Shown here: in pieces, positions 1 to 5,422 of the stretch
Position numbering within the stretch: the stretch's first letter is position 1
Layout: every line of letters begins with the position of its first letter
NCBI GenBank assembly: GCA_026985625.1
Contig: JALSQC010000408.1
Coordinates: forward strand, 1-6,578
Source: Bacteroidales bacterium
Lineage (GTDB): Bacteria > Bacteroidota > Bacteroidia > Bacteroidales > JAFGXI01
Length of the DNA: 6,578 nucleotides
Direction of reading: 5' to 3'
Position numbers and translations under genes: made by a program
Notes under the pieces: generated by a model
Database searches by the model: none
Seen by the model: the letters and a program-made list of their open reading frames with translations, nothing else
What the model was told of the DNA's origin: nothing

Positions 1-347
1 ATTATAAATATATCTGATTTATCAAATTTTGGAATATTTGAAATAAAATGTTTAGTATATACATTACCTGTAAAATTTACTTTTTTATTTAAAATTAAAT
101 AATTTGAGATTGCCAACGAGGCGACTGTTACTTGTAACTTTTTTCGTGTTAAGTTTGAGTTTTTATCAAAAACAACAGTATCTCTAATTGTAGGAATAGC
201 ATTATATGCTTTTCCTCCTGATGATAGCGACCAATGATTTACATCATTCCAATTACCCGAACCATTAATCCAATAAAGAGTTTTTGATGATACAGACAAA
301 TTTATTGTAAATAAAAAAATTATTATTAATTGAAGGACTTTATTCAT
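1..347 (-). CDS. Secreted surface protein, N-terminal fragment (cut by left window edge)
   Basis: An uninterrupted frame of 115 codons runs from an ATG at 347 to the left edge of the window, so only the N-terminus is visible. Residues 1-23 look like a signal peptide: Lys3, a hydrophobic core at about 4-19 (VLQLIIIFLFTINLSV) and a small polar stretch SSKT before likely cleavage. The mature part begins with LYWINGSGNWNDVNHW (24-39), then SLSSGG and, at 51-60, IPTIRDTVVF. This Trp-rich pattern with 'P...D.VVF' resembles the start of many large Bacteroidota extracellular proteins, often type IX secretion clients or adhesins with beta-helical or PKD-like modules. That resemblance is from memory of the family. 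The C-terminus, where a type IX sorting domain would sit, is outside the window. It is divergent from pepP. The ATG is chosen because it opens directly into the signal peptide. Existence and export are well supported; function is unknown. Confidence 0.8.
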   Translation of the reverse strand, partial: MNKVLQLIIIFLFTINLSVSSKTLYWINGSGNWNDVNHWSLSSGGKAYNAIPTIRDTVVFDKNSNLTRKKLQVTVASLAISNYLILNKKVNFTGNVYTKHFISNIPKFDKSDIFI

Positions 348-402
348 ATAAACATATTTTGTGTAAGTCTAAAATAAAAGATAAAAAATTAAATTTTATT
401 AC

Positions 403-439
403 ATCTTTTAAAGATAGACTAAATTAGCACTAATTTAGT
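403..439. repeat. Paired palindromes in leader of the secreted-protein gene
   Basis: Arms ACTAAATTAG (418-427) and CTAATTTAGT (430-439) are perfect reverse complements separated by two bases. Immediately to the left is a 6-bp palindrome, ATCTTT-T-AAAGAT (403-415). If the leftward promoter candidate with its -7 box at 450-457 is real, the larger repeat starts about 4 nt after the transcription start. It would then form a hairpin at the 5' end of the mRNA, or act as an operator just downstream of the promoter. The repeat is directly visible; any function is inference. Confidence 0.55.
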
Positions 440-449
440 TGCCATATTA

Positions 450-482
450 CAAATATATAAAATGTAATTGAAAATTTCACAA
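450..482 (-). promoter_or_regulatory. Candidate Bacteroidota-type promoter for the secreted-protein gene
   Basis: Read on the minus strand, TATATTTG (457 to 450) matches the -7 consensus TAnnTTTG exactly, and TTG (482 to 480) lies upstream with a 22-nt spacer, slightly longer than the usual 19-21. Transcription would start near 443 and leave a leader of roughly 95 nt before the ATG at 347. Other TAnnTTTG matches exist nearby, so the choice is tentative. Confidence 0.35.
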
Positions 483-625
483 CAAAAATATATAAACTTT
501 AGAAATCAATTATAATTTCTTTAATGTCAATATTTTACAAACATATAAATACTTAGCATTTTACCATGTAATAGTATAATATTTTTTTACTAACAAACTA
601 TTTTTATTGATTAATGTCAAGTAAA

Positions 626-656
626 TTGCTAAAAAAAATAATTTTAAATATCTTTG
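626..656 (+). promoter_or_regulatory. Bacteroidota-type promoter for pepP
   Basis: TTG at 626-628 and TATCTTTG at 649-656 are separated by 20 nt and match the Bacteroidota primary-sigma consensus (TTG near -33, TAnnTTTG near -7). The predicted start near 663 gives a 5' leader of about 45 nt before the ATG at 709. The same -7 octamer occurs at the tRNA-Lys(TTT) promoter in this window, which strengthens both calls. Confidence 0.65.
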
Positions 657-708
657 TTTTGTAAGAAAATCTTATATTAATGATTATTAAACATTTAAAT
701 TTTAGAAA

Positions 709-2100
709 ATGGAATTATTTAAAGCAGAAGTATATAAAAAACGTCGTTCTCAATTAAAAGAGAAAGTTAATAATGGTATAATATTAATTACAGGTAATAG
801 CGAATCGTCGATGAGCTACCCTGCAAATACGTATAAATTTAGACAAGACAGTTCTTTTCTTTATTATTTTGGACTAAATATACCCGATTATGTAGGAGTA
901 ATTGATATAGATAATAATAAAGAAATAATTTTTGCCAATGATATTGATATAGACGACATTATTTGGATGGGGTCACAACCAAGTGTTAAAGAATTATCTG
1001 CAAAAGTTGGCATAGAAGAAACTCATAAATTCTCGGATTTATTTGATTTTATTAAAAATAATAAAAACAGAAAAATACATTTTTTTCCACCGTATCGAGG
1101 AAATAATAAAATTTTATTATCAAAATTATTAGATATACCCATAAGCAAATTAAAAGAAAAAGCATCAATCGAATTAATAAAAGCATCGGTAAGTTTACGT
1201 TCTGTAAAATCTGATTTAGAAATTGCCGAAATAGAGAAAGCTTGCGAGATAGGATACAAAATGCACACAACTGCAATGAAAATGGCAAAACCGGGAATTG
1301 TTGAACAAGAAATTGCAGGAACAATAGAAGGAATTGCATTATCATACGGAAATTTAATATCGTTTCCTGTAATTCTTTCGCAAAACGGCGAAACTTTACA
1401 CAATCATCATCACAATCAAATATTAACCGAAGGAAGATTGCTTTTAGTTGATTGTGGAGCCGAAAACAAAATGAATTATTGTTCCGACAATACAAGAACT
1501 TTTCCTGTTGGAGGAAAATTTTCTGATAAACAAAAAAAAGTTTACGAAACTTGTCTTAAAGCAAATGTCGAATGCATAAAAGCCATTAAACCAAATGTTT
1601 TTTATAAAGACATTCATTTCTTGGCAGCTAAAATTATTGTTGAAGGATTAAAAGAAATAGGTATAATGAAAGGAAATGTTGACGAAGCTGTAAAAGCAGG
1701 TGCTCACACATTATTTATGCCTCACGGTTTAGGACATATGATGGGACTTGATGTGCATGATATGGAAGATTACGGCGAAGATTTTGTAGGATACGACAAC
1801 GAAATAAAACGTAGCTCCGAATTTGGAACTGCTTATTTAAGATTAGCAAAAAAACTACAACCCGGATTTGTTTTAACAGTTGAACCCGGAATTTATTTTA
1901 TACCTGAATTAATATCAAAATTTAAAAACGAAGGCAAATATTTTGAGTTTGTTAATTACGACTTGTTAGAACACGAATATCTCGATTTTGGAGGAATAAG
2001 AATCGAAGACGATGTTCTTGTTACCGAAACAGGATACAGAGTTTTAGGAAAACCTATACCAAAAACAGTAAAAGATATAGAAGAATTAATGAGCAAGTAA
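709..2100 (+). CDS. pepP: Xaa-Pro aminopeptidase (aminopeptidase P, M24B)
   Basis: This 463-residue cytoplasmic metallopeptidase should remove an N-terminal residue preceding proline, in peptide turnover. An aminopeptidase-P N-terminal domain (about 1-135) precedes the pita-bread catalytic domain (about 170-450). All five expected metal ligands are present: D248 (LVDCGAE), D260 (SDNTRTFPVGGKF), H343 (HGLGHMMGLDVHD), E392 (VEPGIYF) and E433 (GGIRIEDDV). H231 (ETLHNH) matches the substrate-binding histidine of E. coli PepP, and H339 and H350 also fit the family pattern. H343 to E392 is 49 residues and E392 to E433 is 41, against 29 and 23 in E. coli PepP as I recall it. These insertions are, as I remember, typical of Bacteroidota members. 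No signal peptide is visible. The ATG gives a normal N-terminus about 45 nt after a good promoter and lacks a Shine-Dalgarno sequence. pyk follows 138 nt later on the same strand. Substrate range beyond Xaa-Pro cannot be told. Confidence 0.93.
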   Translation: MELFKAEVYKKRRSQLKEKVNNGIILITGNSESSMSYPANTYKFRQDSSFLYYFGLNIPDYVGVIDIDNNKEIIFANDIDIDDIIWMGSQPSVKELSAKVGIEETHKFSDLFDFIKNNKNRKIHFFPPYRGNNKILLSKLLDIPISKLKEKASIELIKASVSLRSVKSDLEIAEIEKACEIGYKMHTTAMKMAKPGIVEQEIAGTIEGIALSYGNLISFPVILSQNGETLHNHHHNQILTEGRLLLVDCGAENKMNYCSDNTRTFPVGGKFSDKQKKVYETCLKANVECIKAIKPNVFYKDIHFLAAKIIVEGLKEIGIMKGNVDEAVKAGAHTLFMPHGLGHMMGLDVHDMEDYGEDFVGYDNEIKRSSEFGTAYLRLAKKLQPGFVLTVEPGIYFIPELISKFKNEGKYFEFVNYDLLEHEYLDFGGIRIEDDVLVTETGYRVLGKPIPKTVKDIEELMSK

Positions 2101-2238
2101 AATTTTACAAAAAAATTATCGAAATAAATACATAAAAAACATAAACTTATTATACAACTTAAATGCTCTAAAAGACTTATTAATGTGTAATAATTAAATT
2201 ATTTTTAAAATAATACAACAAAACAATAATTTTAATTT

Positions 2239-3651
2239 ATGAAAAAGAAAACAAAAATTATAGCAACATTATCGGATAAAAATTGCAGTATTGATTTTGT
2301 TAATAGTTTATTTAACGAAGGAATGGATGTTGTAAGAATAAATACCGCACATGCAAGTTTCGAAGGAGCAAAAAAAATTATAAATACCGTAAGATCAATA
2401 TCAAACAAAATAGCAATACTAATTGACACAAAAGGACCCGAGATAAGAACTACAAAAACAGATAAACCAATAACAGTTAAGGCCGGTGATATTATAAAAA
2501 TAAAAGGCAATCCGTTAAAAAACAGTTCATCGAAATGTATATACACATCGTATAATAAATTTGTTGACGATGTTCCCGTAAACTGCAAAATATTAATTGA
2601 CGATGGCGTTATTGAATTAATTACAAAAGAAAAAAAAGATGATTATTTACTTTGCGAGGTTCAAAACTCAGGGGAAATTTTAGGGAAAAAAAGTATAAAT
2701 ATTCCATCATCGCACATTAAATTACCTGCTCTTAGTAAAAAAGATATAGATTTTATAAATTTTGCTTGCGACAATAATGTAGATTTTATTGCCCACTCGT
2801 TTGTTCGCAAAAAAGAAGATGTTATTGCTGTTCAAGCCATTTTAGATTCTCGCGAGAGTAATATTAAAATAATATCAAAAATCGAAAATCACGAAGGTGT
2901 AAAAAATATAGACGAAATAATAGATTACTCATACGGAATAATGGTTGCACGTGGCGATTTAGCAATTGAAATCTCTGCCGAAAAATTACCAATTGTTCAA
3001 AAAAAAATAATATCTAAATGCATTAACAAACGAAAACCTGTTATTGTTGCAACGCAAATGCTATATTCTATGATAAACAATCCCCGTCCCACACGTGCCG
3101 AAGTTAGCGACATTGCAAATGCAATATTCGAGGGAACCGATGCTATAATGCTTAGCGGAGAAACCGCTAATGGCAAATATCCTGTTGAATCGGTTAAGAT
3201 TATGACAAAAATTGCCAAAGAAGTAGAATCTAATATTAACCTATTTAAAGATTTAAAATATTTTGATAAAACTTCTAAAATATCGGCATATTTGGTAAAA
3301 TCAGCAGTAAAATCTTCAGAGGATTTAAATGTAAGAGCAATAATTGCAGATACATTTACAGGCAGAACAATACGCGATTTATCGGCATACCGACCTAAAT
3401 GTAATATTTTTGTTCAATGTTATAATGAATCTACTATGCGAGAATTAGCTTTATCGTTTGGTGTTTATGCCGATTATATGAATCCGCGAACAACATCGCA
3501 CGAATTTATTACCGAAGCAATTAACGATTTACTTAAGCAGTATAACTTTAATAACGAGGATTTAATTACTATTATAGCTGGAAACTTTGGGCCGTCAAAA
3601 GGAGCTAATTATGTAGAAATAGAAAAAATTAAATATATATTACAAAAATAA
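2239..3651 (+). CDS. pyk: Pyruvate kinase
   Basis: This enzyme converts phosphoenolpyruvate and ADP to pyruvate and ATP, the last step of glycolysis, in the cytoplasm. At 470 residues it has the usual bacterial length. The barrel has R33/N35 (VVRIN), D63-T64-K65 (IDTKGPEIRT), catalytic K214 with metal ligand E216 (ISKIEN), metal ligand D240 (ARGDL), T272 (ATQM) and the PRPTRAEVSD and LSGETANGKYP segments (282-315). The B domain is about 72-165 and the C-terminal effector domain about 340-470. TFTGRT (372-377) resembles the phosphate loop for fructose-1,6-bisphosphate, so sugar-phosphate activation is possible. Two oddities: residues 10-16 read TLSDKNC where most kinases have TIGPxS, and NTAHA (35-39) replaces NFSHG. 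Both fit, from memory, the Bacteroidota branch. No TAnnTTTG promoter or strong terminator lies in 2101-2238, so co-transcription with pepP is likely but unproven. It is convergent with tRNA-Lys(CTT), 25 nt downstream. Confidence 0.96.
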   Translation: MKKKTKIIATLSDKNCSIDFVNSLFNEGMDVVRINTAHASFEGAKKIINTVRSISNKIAILIDTKGPEIRTTKTDKPITVKAGDIIKIKGNPLKNSSSKCIYTSYNKFVDDVPVNCKILIDDGVIELITKEKKDDYLLCEVQNSGEILGKKSINIPSSHIKLPALSKKDIDFINFACDNNVDFIAHSFVRKKEDVIAVQAILDSRESNIKIISKIENHEGVKNIDEIIDYSYGIMVARGDLAIEISAEKLPIVQKKIISKCINKRKPVIVATQMLYSMINNPRPTRAEVSDIANAIFEGTDAIMLSGETANGKYPVESVKIMTKIAKEVESNINLFKDLKYFDKTSKISAYLVKSAVKSSEDLNVRAIIADTFTGRTIRDLSAYRPKCNIFVQCYNESTMRELALSFGVYADYMNPRTTSHEFITEAINDLLKQYNFNNEDLITIIAGNFGPSKGANYVEIEKIKYILQK

Positions 3652-3676
3652 AATTACACATTACACAAAAAAATAG

Positions 3677-3749
3677 TCGGTCCCGTGGGGTTCGAACCCA
3701 CGACCCTCTGATTAAGAGTCAGATGCTCTGCCAACTGAGCTAGAGACCG
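3677..3749 (-). tRNA. trnK: tRNA-Lys (anticodon CTT)
   Basis: The 73-nt cloverleaf folds cleanly on the minus strand. The acceptor stem is CGGTCTC/GGGACCG (one T-G wobble), the D arm GCTC/GAGC, the anticodon stem TCTGA/TCAGA with loop CTCTTAA, and the T arm GTGGG/CCCAC with TTCGAAC. The anticodon CTT is at 3716-3714 and reads AAG. The discriminator is A73 (3677). CCA is not encoded (CTA follows), so it must be added enzymatically. The first pair is C1-G72, unlike the usual G1-C72 of bacterial tRNA-Lys. It lies 21 nt downstream of the thioesterase gene on the same strand with no promoter match between, so it is probably the last unit of that transcript. A run of seven U (3673 to 3667) follows almost at once and may help termination. 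Confidence 0.97.
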
Positions 3750-3770
3750 GTTTTTACATTAAGATTTTTA

Positions 3771-4178
3771 TTATTTAAAATATTTTGATATAATTTTTAA
3801 AAAAAAGTCGGGAACCATAACCGGTTTATTTTTTTTTGTATCTACAAAAACCAAGGTAGTGTCTCCACTATTTATTAATTCGTTGTTTTCGTTAAATATT
3901 TCGTAATAAAATTTTATTCTAACTTTCGGAAGTTCTTTAATAGTTGTTTTTATCGTTAACAAATCGTCGTAAGATGCTGATTTTAGGTATTTTGTATTAA
4001 GAGTTAAAACAGGTAATATAATTCCTTTATCTTCTAAATTTTTATATGTAAAACCAAGATGTCTTAACATCTCTGTTCTACCTATTTCGTAATATTGTGC
4101 ATAATTACCATAATAAACAAAGTTCATTTTATCGGTTTCGGCATAACGCACTCTTAATTTTGTTTCGGTAGTTAACAT
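3771..4178 (-). CDS. Acyl-CoA thioesterase, hotdog fold (4HBT/YbgC-like)
   Basis: The 135-residue protein has the length and layout of a single-domain 4-hydroxybenzoyl-CoA thioesterase-family enzyme, which hydrolyses acyl-CoA thioesters in the cytoplasm. The signature is at 9-36: VRYAETD, then VYYGNYAQYYE and RTEMLR. D16 corresponds to the catalytic aspartate of YbgC/4HBT proteins. The histidine of the E. coli-type VVYHAxY motif is Tyr23 here, giving VYYGNY, a variant I recall as common in Bacteroidota homologues. Later conserved blocks are VLTLNTKYLKSASYDD (57-72) and the SGDTTLVFVD strand (104-113). Its ATG lies 6 nt after the stop of the upstream reductase gene, so the two are probably translationally coupled; tRNA-Lys(CTT) follows 21 nt later. 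No tol-pal gene is nearby, so a YbgC role in that system has no support here. The natural acyl-CoA is unknown; fatty acyl-CoA hydrolysis is the most likely activity. Confidence 0.88.
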   Translation of the reverse strand: MLTTETKLRVRYAETDKMNFVYYGNYAQYYEIGRTEMLRHLGFTYKNLEDKGIILPVLTLNTKYLKSASYDDLLTIKTTIKELPKVRIKFYYEIFNENNELINSGDTTLVFVDTKKNKPVMVPDFFLKIISKYFK

Positions 4179-4184
4179 ATAATA

Positions 4185-4994
4185 TTATTTTTTTAAAGGC
4201 GAATTTGGTTCTTTAGCCATTTGTTTATAAACCATATTATCGGTAAAACGTGGCAAAAAATAATTAAAAATTCTAACAGCCTTTCCTATTACCGTATATA
4301 CTTGAAATCGTTTACGTTTTTTTACAGCTCTGTAAACTCTACGTGCAACTTCTTCGGCAGACATCATTTTTGACTCGTTACGTGGAGTTTCTTTTTGAGG
4401 AGAACCGTCAGCCGACAAAGCGGTATTTCGTATATTTGAGCTTGTAAATCCGGGAGTTACAATTAAAACATGTAATCCTGTCTTTAAGTTTTCTATACGT
4501 AAAGTTTCTAAAAAACCATGAATAGCGTATTTAGACGCACAATATCCTGTTCTTGCAGGAAGTGGTGAGAATCCCGAAACTGATGATATTCCTACAACAG
4601 AACCTTTATTTTTTAATATATAAGGTAAGGCATATTTTGTGCAATAAACAGTTCCCCAAAAATTAATATTCATAACTTTTTTTATTACATCAAGGTTTAA
4701 ATCGTTAAACATTGCCCTCATCGATACGCCTGCATTATTTATTAATATATGAATATCGCCAAATTTTTCGATAGTTTTTTCGATAAGATTTTTAGCGTCT
4801 TCTTCTATACTTACATCGGTTTTTACGGCAAAAGCTATTTTTCCTTTTGATATTATGTCTTTTTCTATCTCTTGCAATTTATCATAATTACGAGCAGCCA
4901 AAACAACTTTAGAACCATTGTTTGCAAACTCGCGAGCAATAGCTAAACCTATACCCGAAGATGCTCCCGTTACTATAACAACTTTATCAACCAT
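4185..4994 (-). CDS. Short-chain dehydrogenase/reductase (classical SDR)
   Basis: The 269-residue protein is a classical NAD(P)-dependent oxidoreductase. The Rossmann motif TGASSGIG is at 9-16, with D60 (TDVS) for adenine contact and NNAG at 86-89. The catalytic tetrad is N111, S138, Y151 and K155 (YCASK), followed by PG at 181-182. R35 after the second strand (LAARN) suggests NADPH preference, as in other classical SDRs. The C-terminal 40 residues carry a basic and hydrophobic stretch (KKRKRF, then VYTVIGKAVRIFNYFL, 225-247). It resembles DHRS7/11-beta-HSD-like bacterial SDRs and could sit at the membrane surface; this is inference. It starts the leftward cluster with the thioesterase 6 nt downstream, so a carbonyl reduction in acyl or lipid metabolism is plausible. 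The sequence does not reveal the substrate. The ATG gives MVDKVVIVTG, the normal SDR N-terminus, and no Shine-Dalgarno sequence precedes it. Confidence 0.92.
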   Translation of the reverse strand: MVDKVVIVTGASSGIGLAIAREFANNGSKVVLAARNYDKLQEIEKDIISKGKIAFAVKTDVSIEEDAKNLIEKTIEKFGDIHILINNAGVSMRAMFNDLNLDVIKKVMNINFWGTVYCTKYALPYILKNKGSVVGISSVSGFSPLPARTGYCASKYAIHGFLETLRIENLKTGLHVLIVTPGFTSSNIRNTALSADGSPQKETPRNESKMMSAEEVARRVYRAVKKRKRFQVYTVIGKAVRIFNYFLPRFTDNMVYKQMAKEPNSPLKK

Positions 4995-5011
4995 AATATA
5001 AATAAAATATT

Positions 5012-5050
5012 TATCAATTAATTAAACAAAATTGCATATATTAATTGATA
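5012..5050. repeat. 11-bp inverted repeat in the SDR leader
   Basis: TATCAATTAAT (5012-5022) and ATTAATTGATA (5040-5050) are perfect reverse complements separated by 17 nt. On the minus strand the structure lies between the candidate -7 box (5059-5066) and the SDR ATG (4994), ending 17 nt before the start codon. It could be a stem-loop at the mRNA 5' end or a two-half-site operator. The repeat is visible; its role is inferred, and AT-rich DNA makes chance repeats easier. Confidence 0.5.
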
Positions 5051-5058
5051 TAACAGCA

Positions 5059-5083
5059 CAAATTTAATATTAAATAAAAACAA
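5059..5083 (-). promoter_or_regulatory. Candidate promoter for the SDR-thioesterase-tRNA unit
   Basis: On the minus strand TAAATTTG (5066 to 5059) matches TAnnTTTG exactly. The nearest upstream TTG (5083 to 5081) has only a 14-nt spacer, shorter than the usual 19-21, so the -33 element is poor. Transcription would begin near 5052, about 58 nt before the ATG. A weaker alternative, CAATTTTG (5034 to 5027), matches seven of eight positions. Confidence 0.35.
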
Positions 5084-5265
5084 TAAAAACGATTATTGAT
5101 TTTTTAAGTAATTTTAATACATAATAATTATGATTATATTATTTTATGATATTGATATTTTTATGTTTACAAAAATTAGTTACACATTTATTCCCTATAA
5201 TTTAGCTCGTTACAAAAATAAATTTTAATGTAATTAATAATTATAAAAAAAATATATAAATTTTA

Positions 5266-5296
5266 TTTGGTTAAATAATATTTGATATTATCTTTG
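5266..5296 (+). promoter_or_regulatory. Bacteroidota-type promoter for tRNA-Lys(TTT)
   Basis: TTTG (5266-5269) and TATCTTTG (5289-5296) are separated by 19 nt, an excellent match to the Bacteroidota consensus. Transcription would start near 5303, leaving about 11 nt of 5' leader before the tRNA at 5314. This is the best promoter in the window, and its -7 octamer is identical to that of pepP. Confidence 0.75.
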
Positions 5297-5313
5297 CAAC
5301 TCTAAAATTTTAA

Positions 5314-5386
5314 GACTGAGTAGCTCAGTAGGTAGAGCATCTGCCTTTTAAGCAGAGGGTCCCGAGTTCGAACCTCGGCTCAGTCA
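5314..5386 (+). tRNA. trnK: tRNA-Lys (anticodon TTT)
   Basis: The 73-nt cloverleaf has a fully paired acceptor stem GACTGAG/CTCAGTC, D arm GCTC/GAGC, anticodon stem TCTGC/GCAGA with loop CTTTTAA, and T arm CCGAG/CTCGG with TTCGAAC. The anticodon TTT is at 5347-5349 and should read AAA and, by wobble, AAG. The discriminator is A73 and CCA is not encoded. It has its own promoter just upstream and a strong terminator starting 2 nt after its 3' end, so it is a single-gene transcript. Its acceptor and T stems differ entirely from those of the CTT isoacceptor about 1.6 kb away, so the two are not a recent duplication. Confidence 0.98.
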
Positions 5387-5387
5387 C

Positions 5388-5418
5388 AAAAAAAGCCACT
5401 TTTAAAAGTGGCTTTTTT
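5388..5418. terminator. Bidirectional intrinsic terminator
   Basis: GCCACTTTT (5395-5403) and AAAAGTGGC (5404-5412) form a perfect inverted repeat flanked by seven A (5388-5394) and six T (5413-5418). Rightward it ends tRNA-Lys(TTT) with a U tract after the hairpin. Leftward the A run becomes a U tract and ends the carboxylase transcript, whose stop codon is 4 nt away. The symmetry and position between convergent genes make a dual role very likely. Confidence 0.92.
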
Positions 5419-5422
5419 ATTT

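Larger units (their letters stand above)
348..708. other. Divergent intergenic region, regulatory, no gene seen
   Basis: These 361 bp separate the leftward secreted-protein gene from rightward pepP. They are extremely AT-rich and I find no credible small coding frame or RNA gene. They hold a good rightward promoter (626-656), a weaker leftward promoter candidate (450-482), a perfect inverted repeat (418-439) and a second small palindrome next to it (403-415, ATCTTT-T-AAAGAT). Further leftward matches to TAnnTTTG occur at 483-490 and 538-545, but without a well-spaced TTG, so they are probably chance in such AT-rich DNA. Confidence 0.6.
4995..5313. other. Intergenic region between SDR and tRNA-Lys(TTT), no gene seen
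   Basis: These 319 bp separate two divergent transcripts. They contain the SDR leader with an 11-bp inverted repeat (5012-5050), a weak leftward promoter candidate (5059-5083) and the strong rightward tRNA promoter (5266-5296). The middle (about 5085-5260) is almost pure A+T. A short palindrome CATAAT-A-ATTATG lies at 5120-5132; I see no coding frame or structured RNA there. Confidence 0.6.

Noticed and set aside
521..620. Direct repeat TTAATGTCAA at 521-530 and 611-620
   Set aside because: About one 10-mer repeat is expected by chance in this much AT-rich DNA, and there is no third copy or symmetry.
1023..1495. Two long minus-strand reading frames inside pepP
   Set aside because: They lie opposite a conserved coding region, lack recognisable motifs, and arise from its codon pattern.
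2097..2108. Perfect 12-bp palindrome GTAAAATTTTAC over the pepP stop codon as a terminator
   Set aside because: It has only two G-C pairs, no loop and no downstream T run on the coding strand.
2189..2206. AATAATT-A-AATTATT followed by T as a terminator before pyk
   Set aside because: The stem is purely A-T with a one-base centre, expected by chance at this base composition.
2232..2588. Minus-strand reading frame opposite the start of pyk
   Set aside because: It mirrors conserved pyruvate kinase sequence; its hydrophobic look is what AT-rich antisense reading produces.
2997..3218. Minus-strand reading frame inside pyk
   Set aside because: It is opposite the most conserved part of the kinase and has no independent support.
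3653..3666. Tandem ATTACAC repeat between pyk and tRNA-Lys(CTT)
   Set aside because: Only two 7-bp copies, with no sign of an attachment site or mobile element boundary.
5120..5132. Palindrome CATAAT-A-ATTATG as an operator or origin element
   Set aside because: Short, with few G-C pairs, in nearly pure A+T sequence, and not placed relative to any promoter.
3677..5386. tRNA genes as integration sites for a mobile element
   Set aside because: No integrase, no repeated tRNA 3' end and no foreign-looking genes are present in the window.
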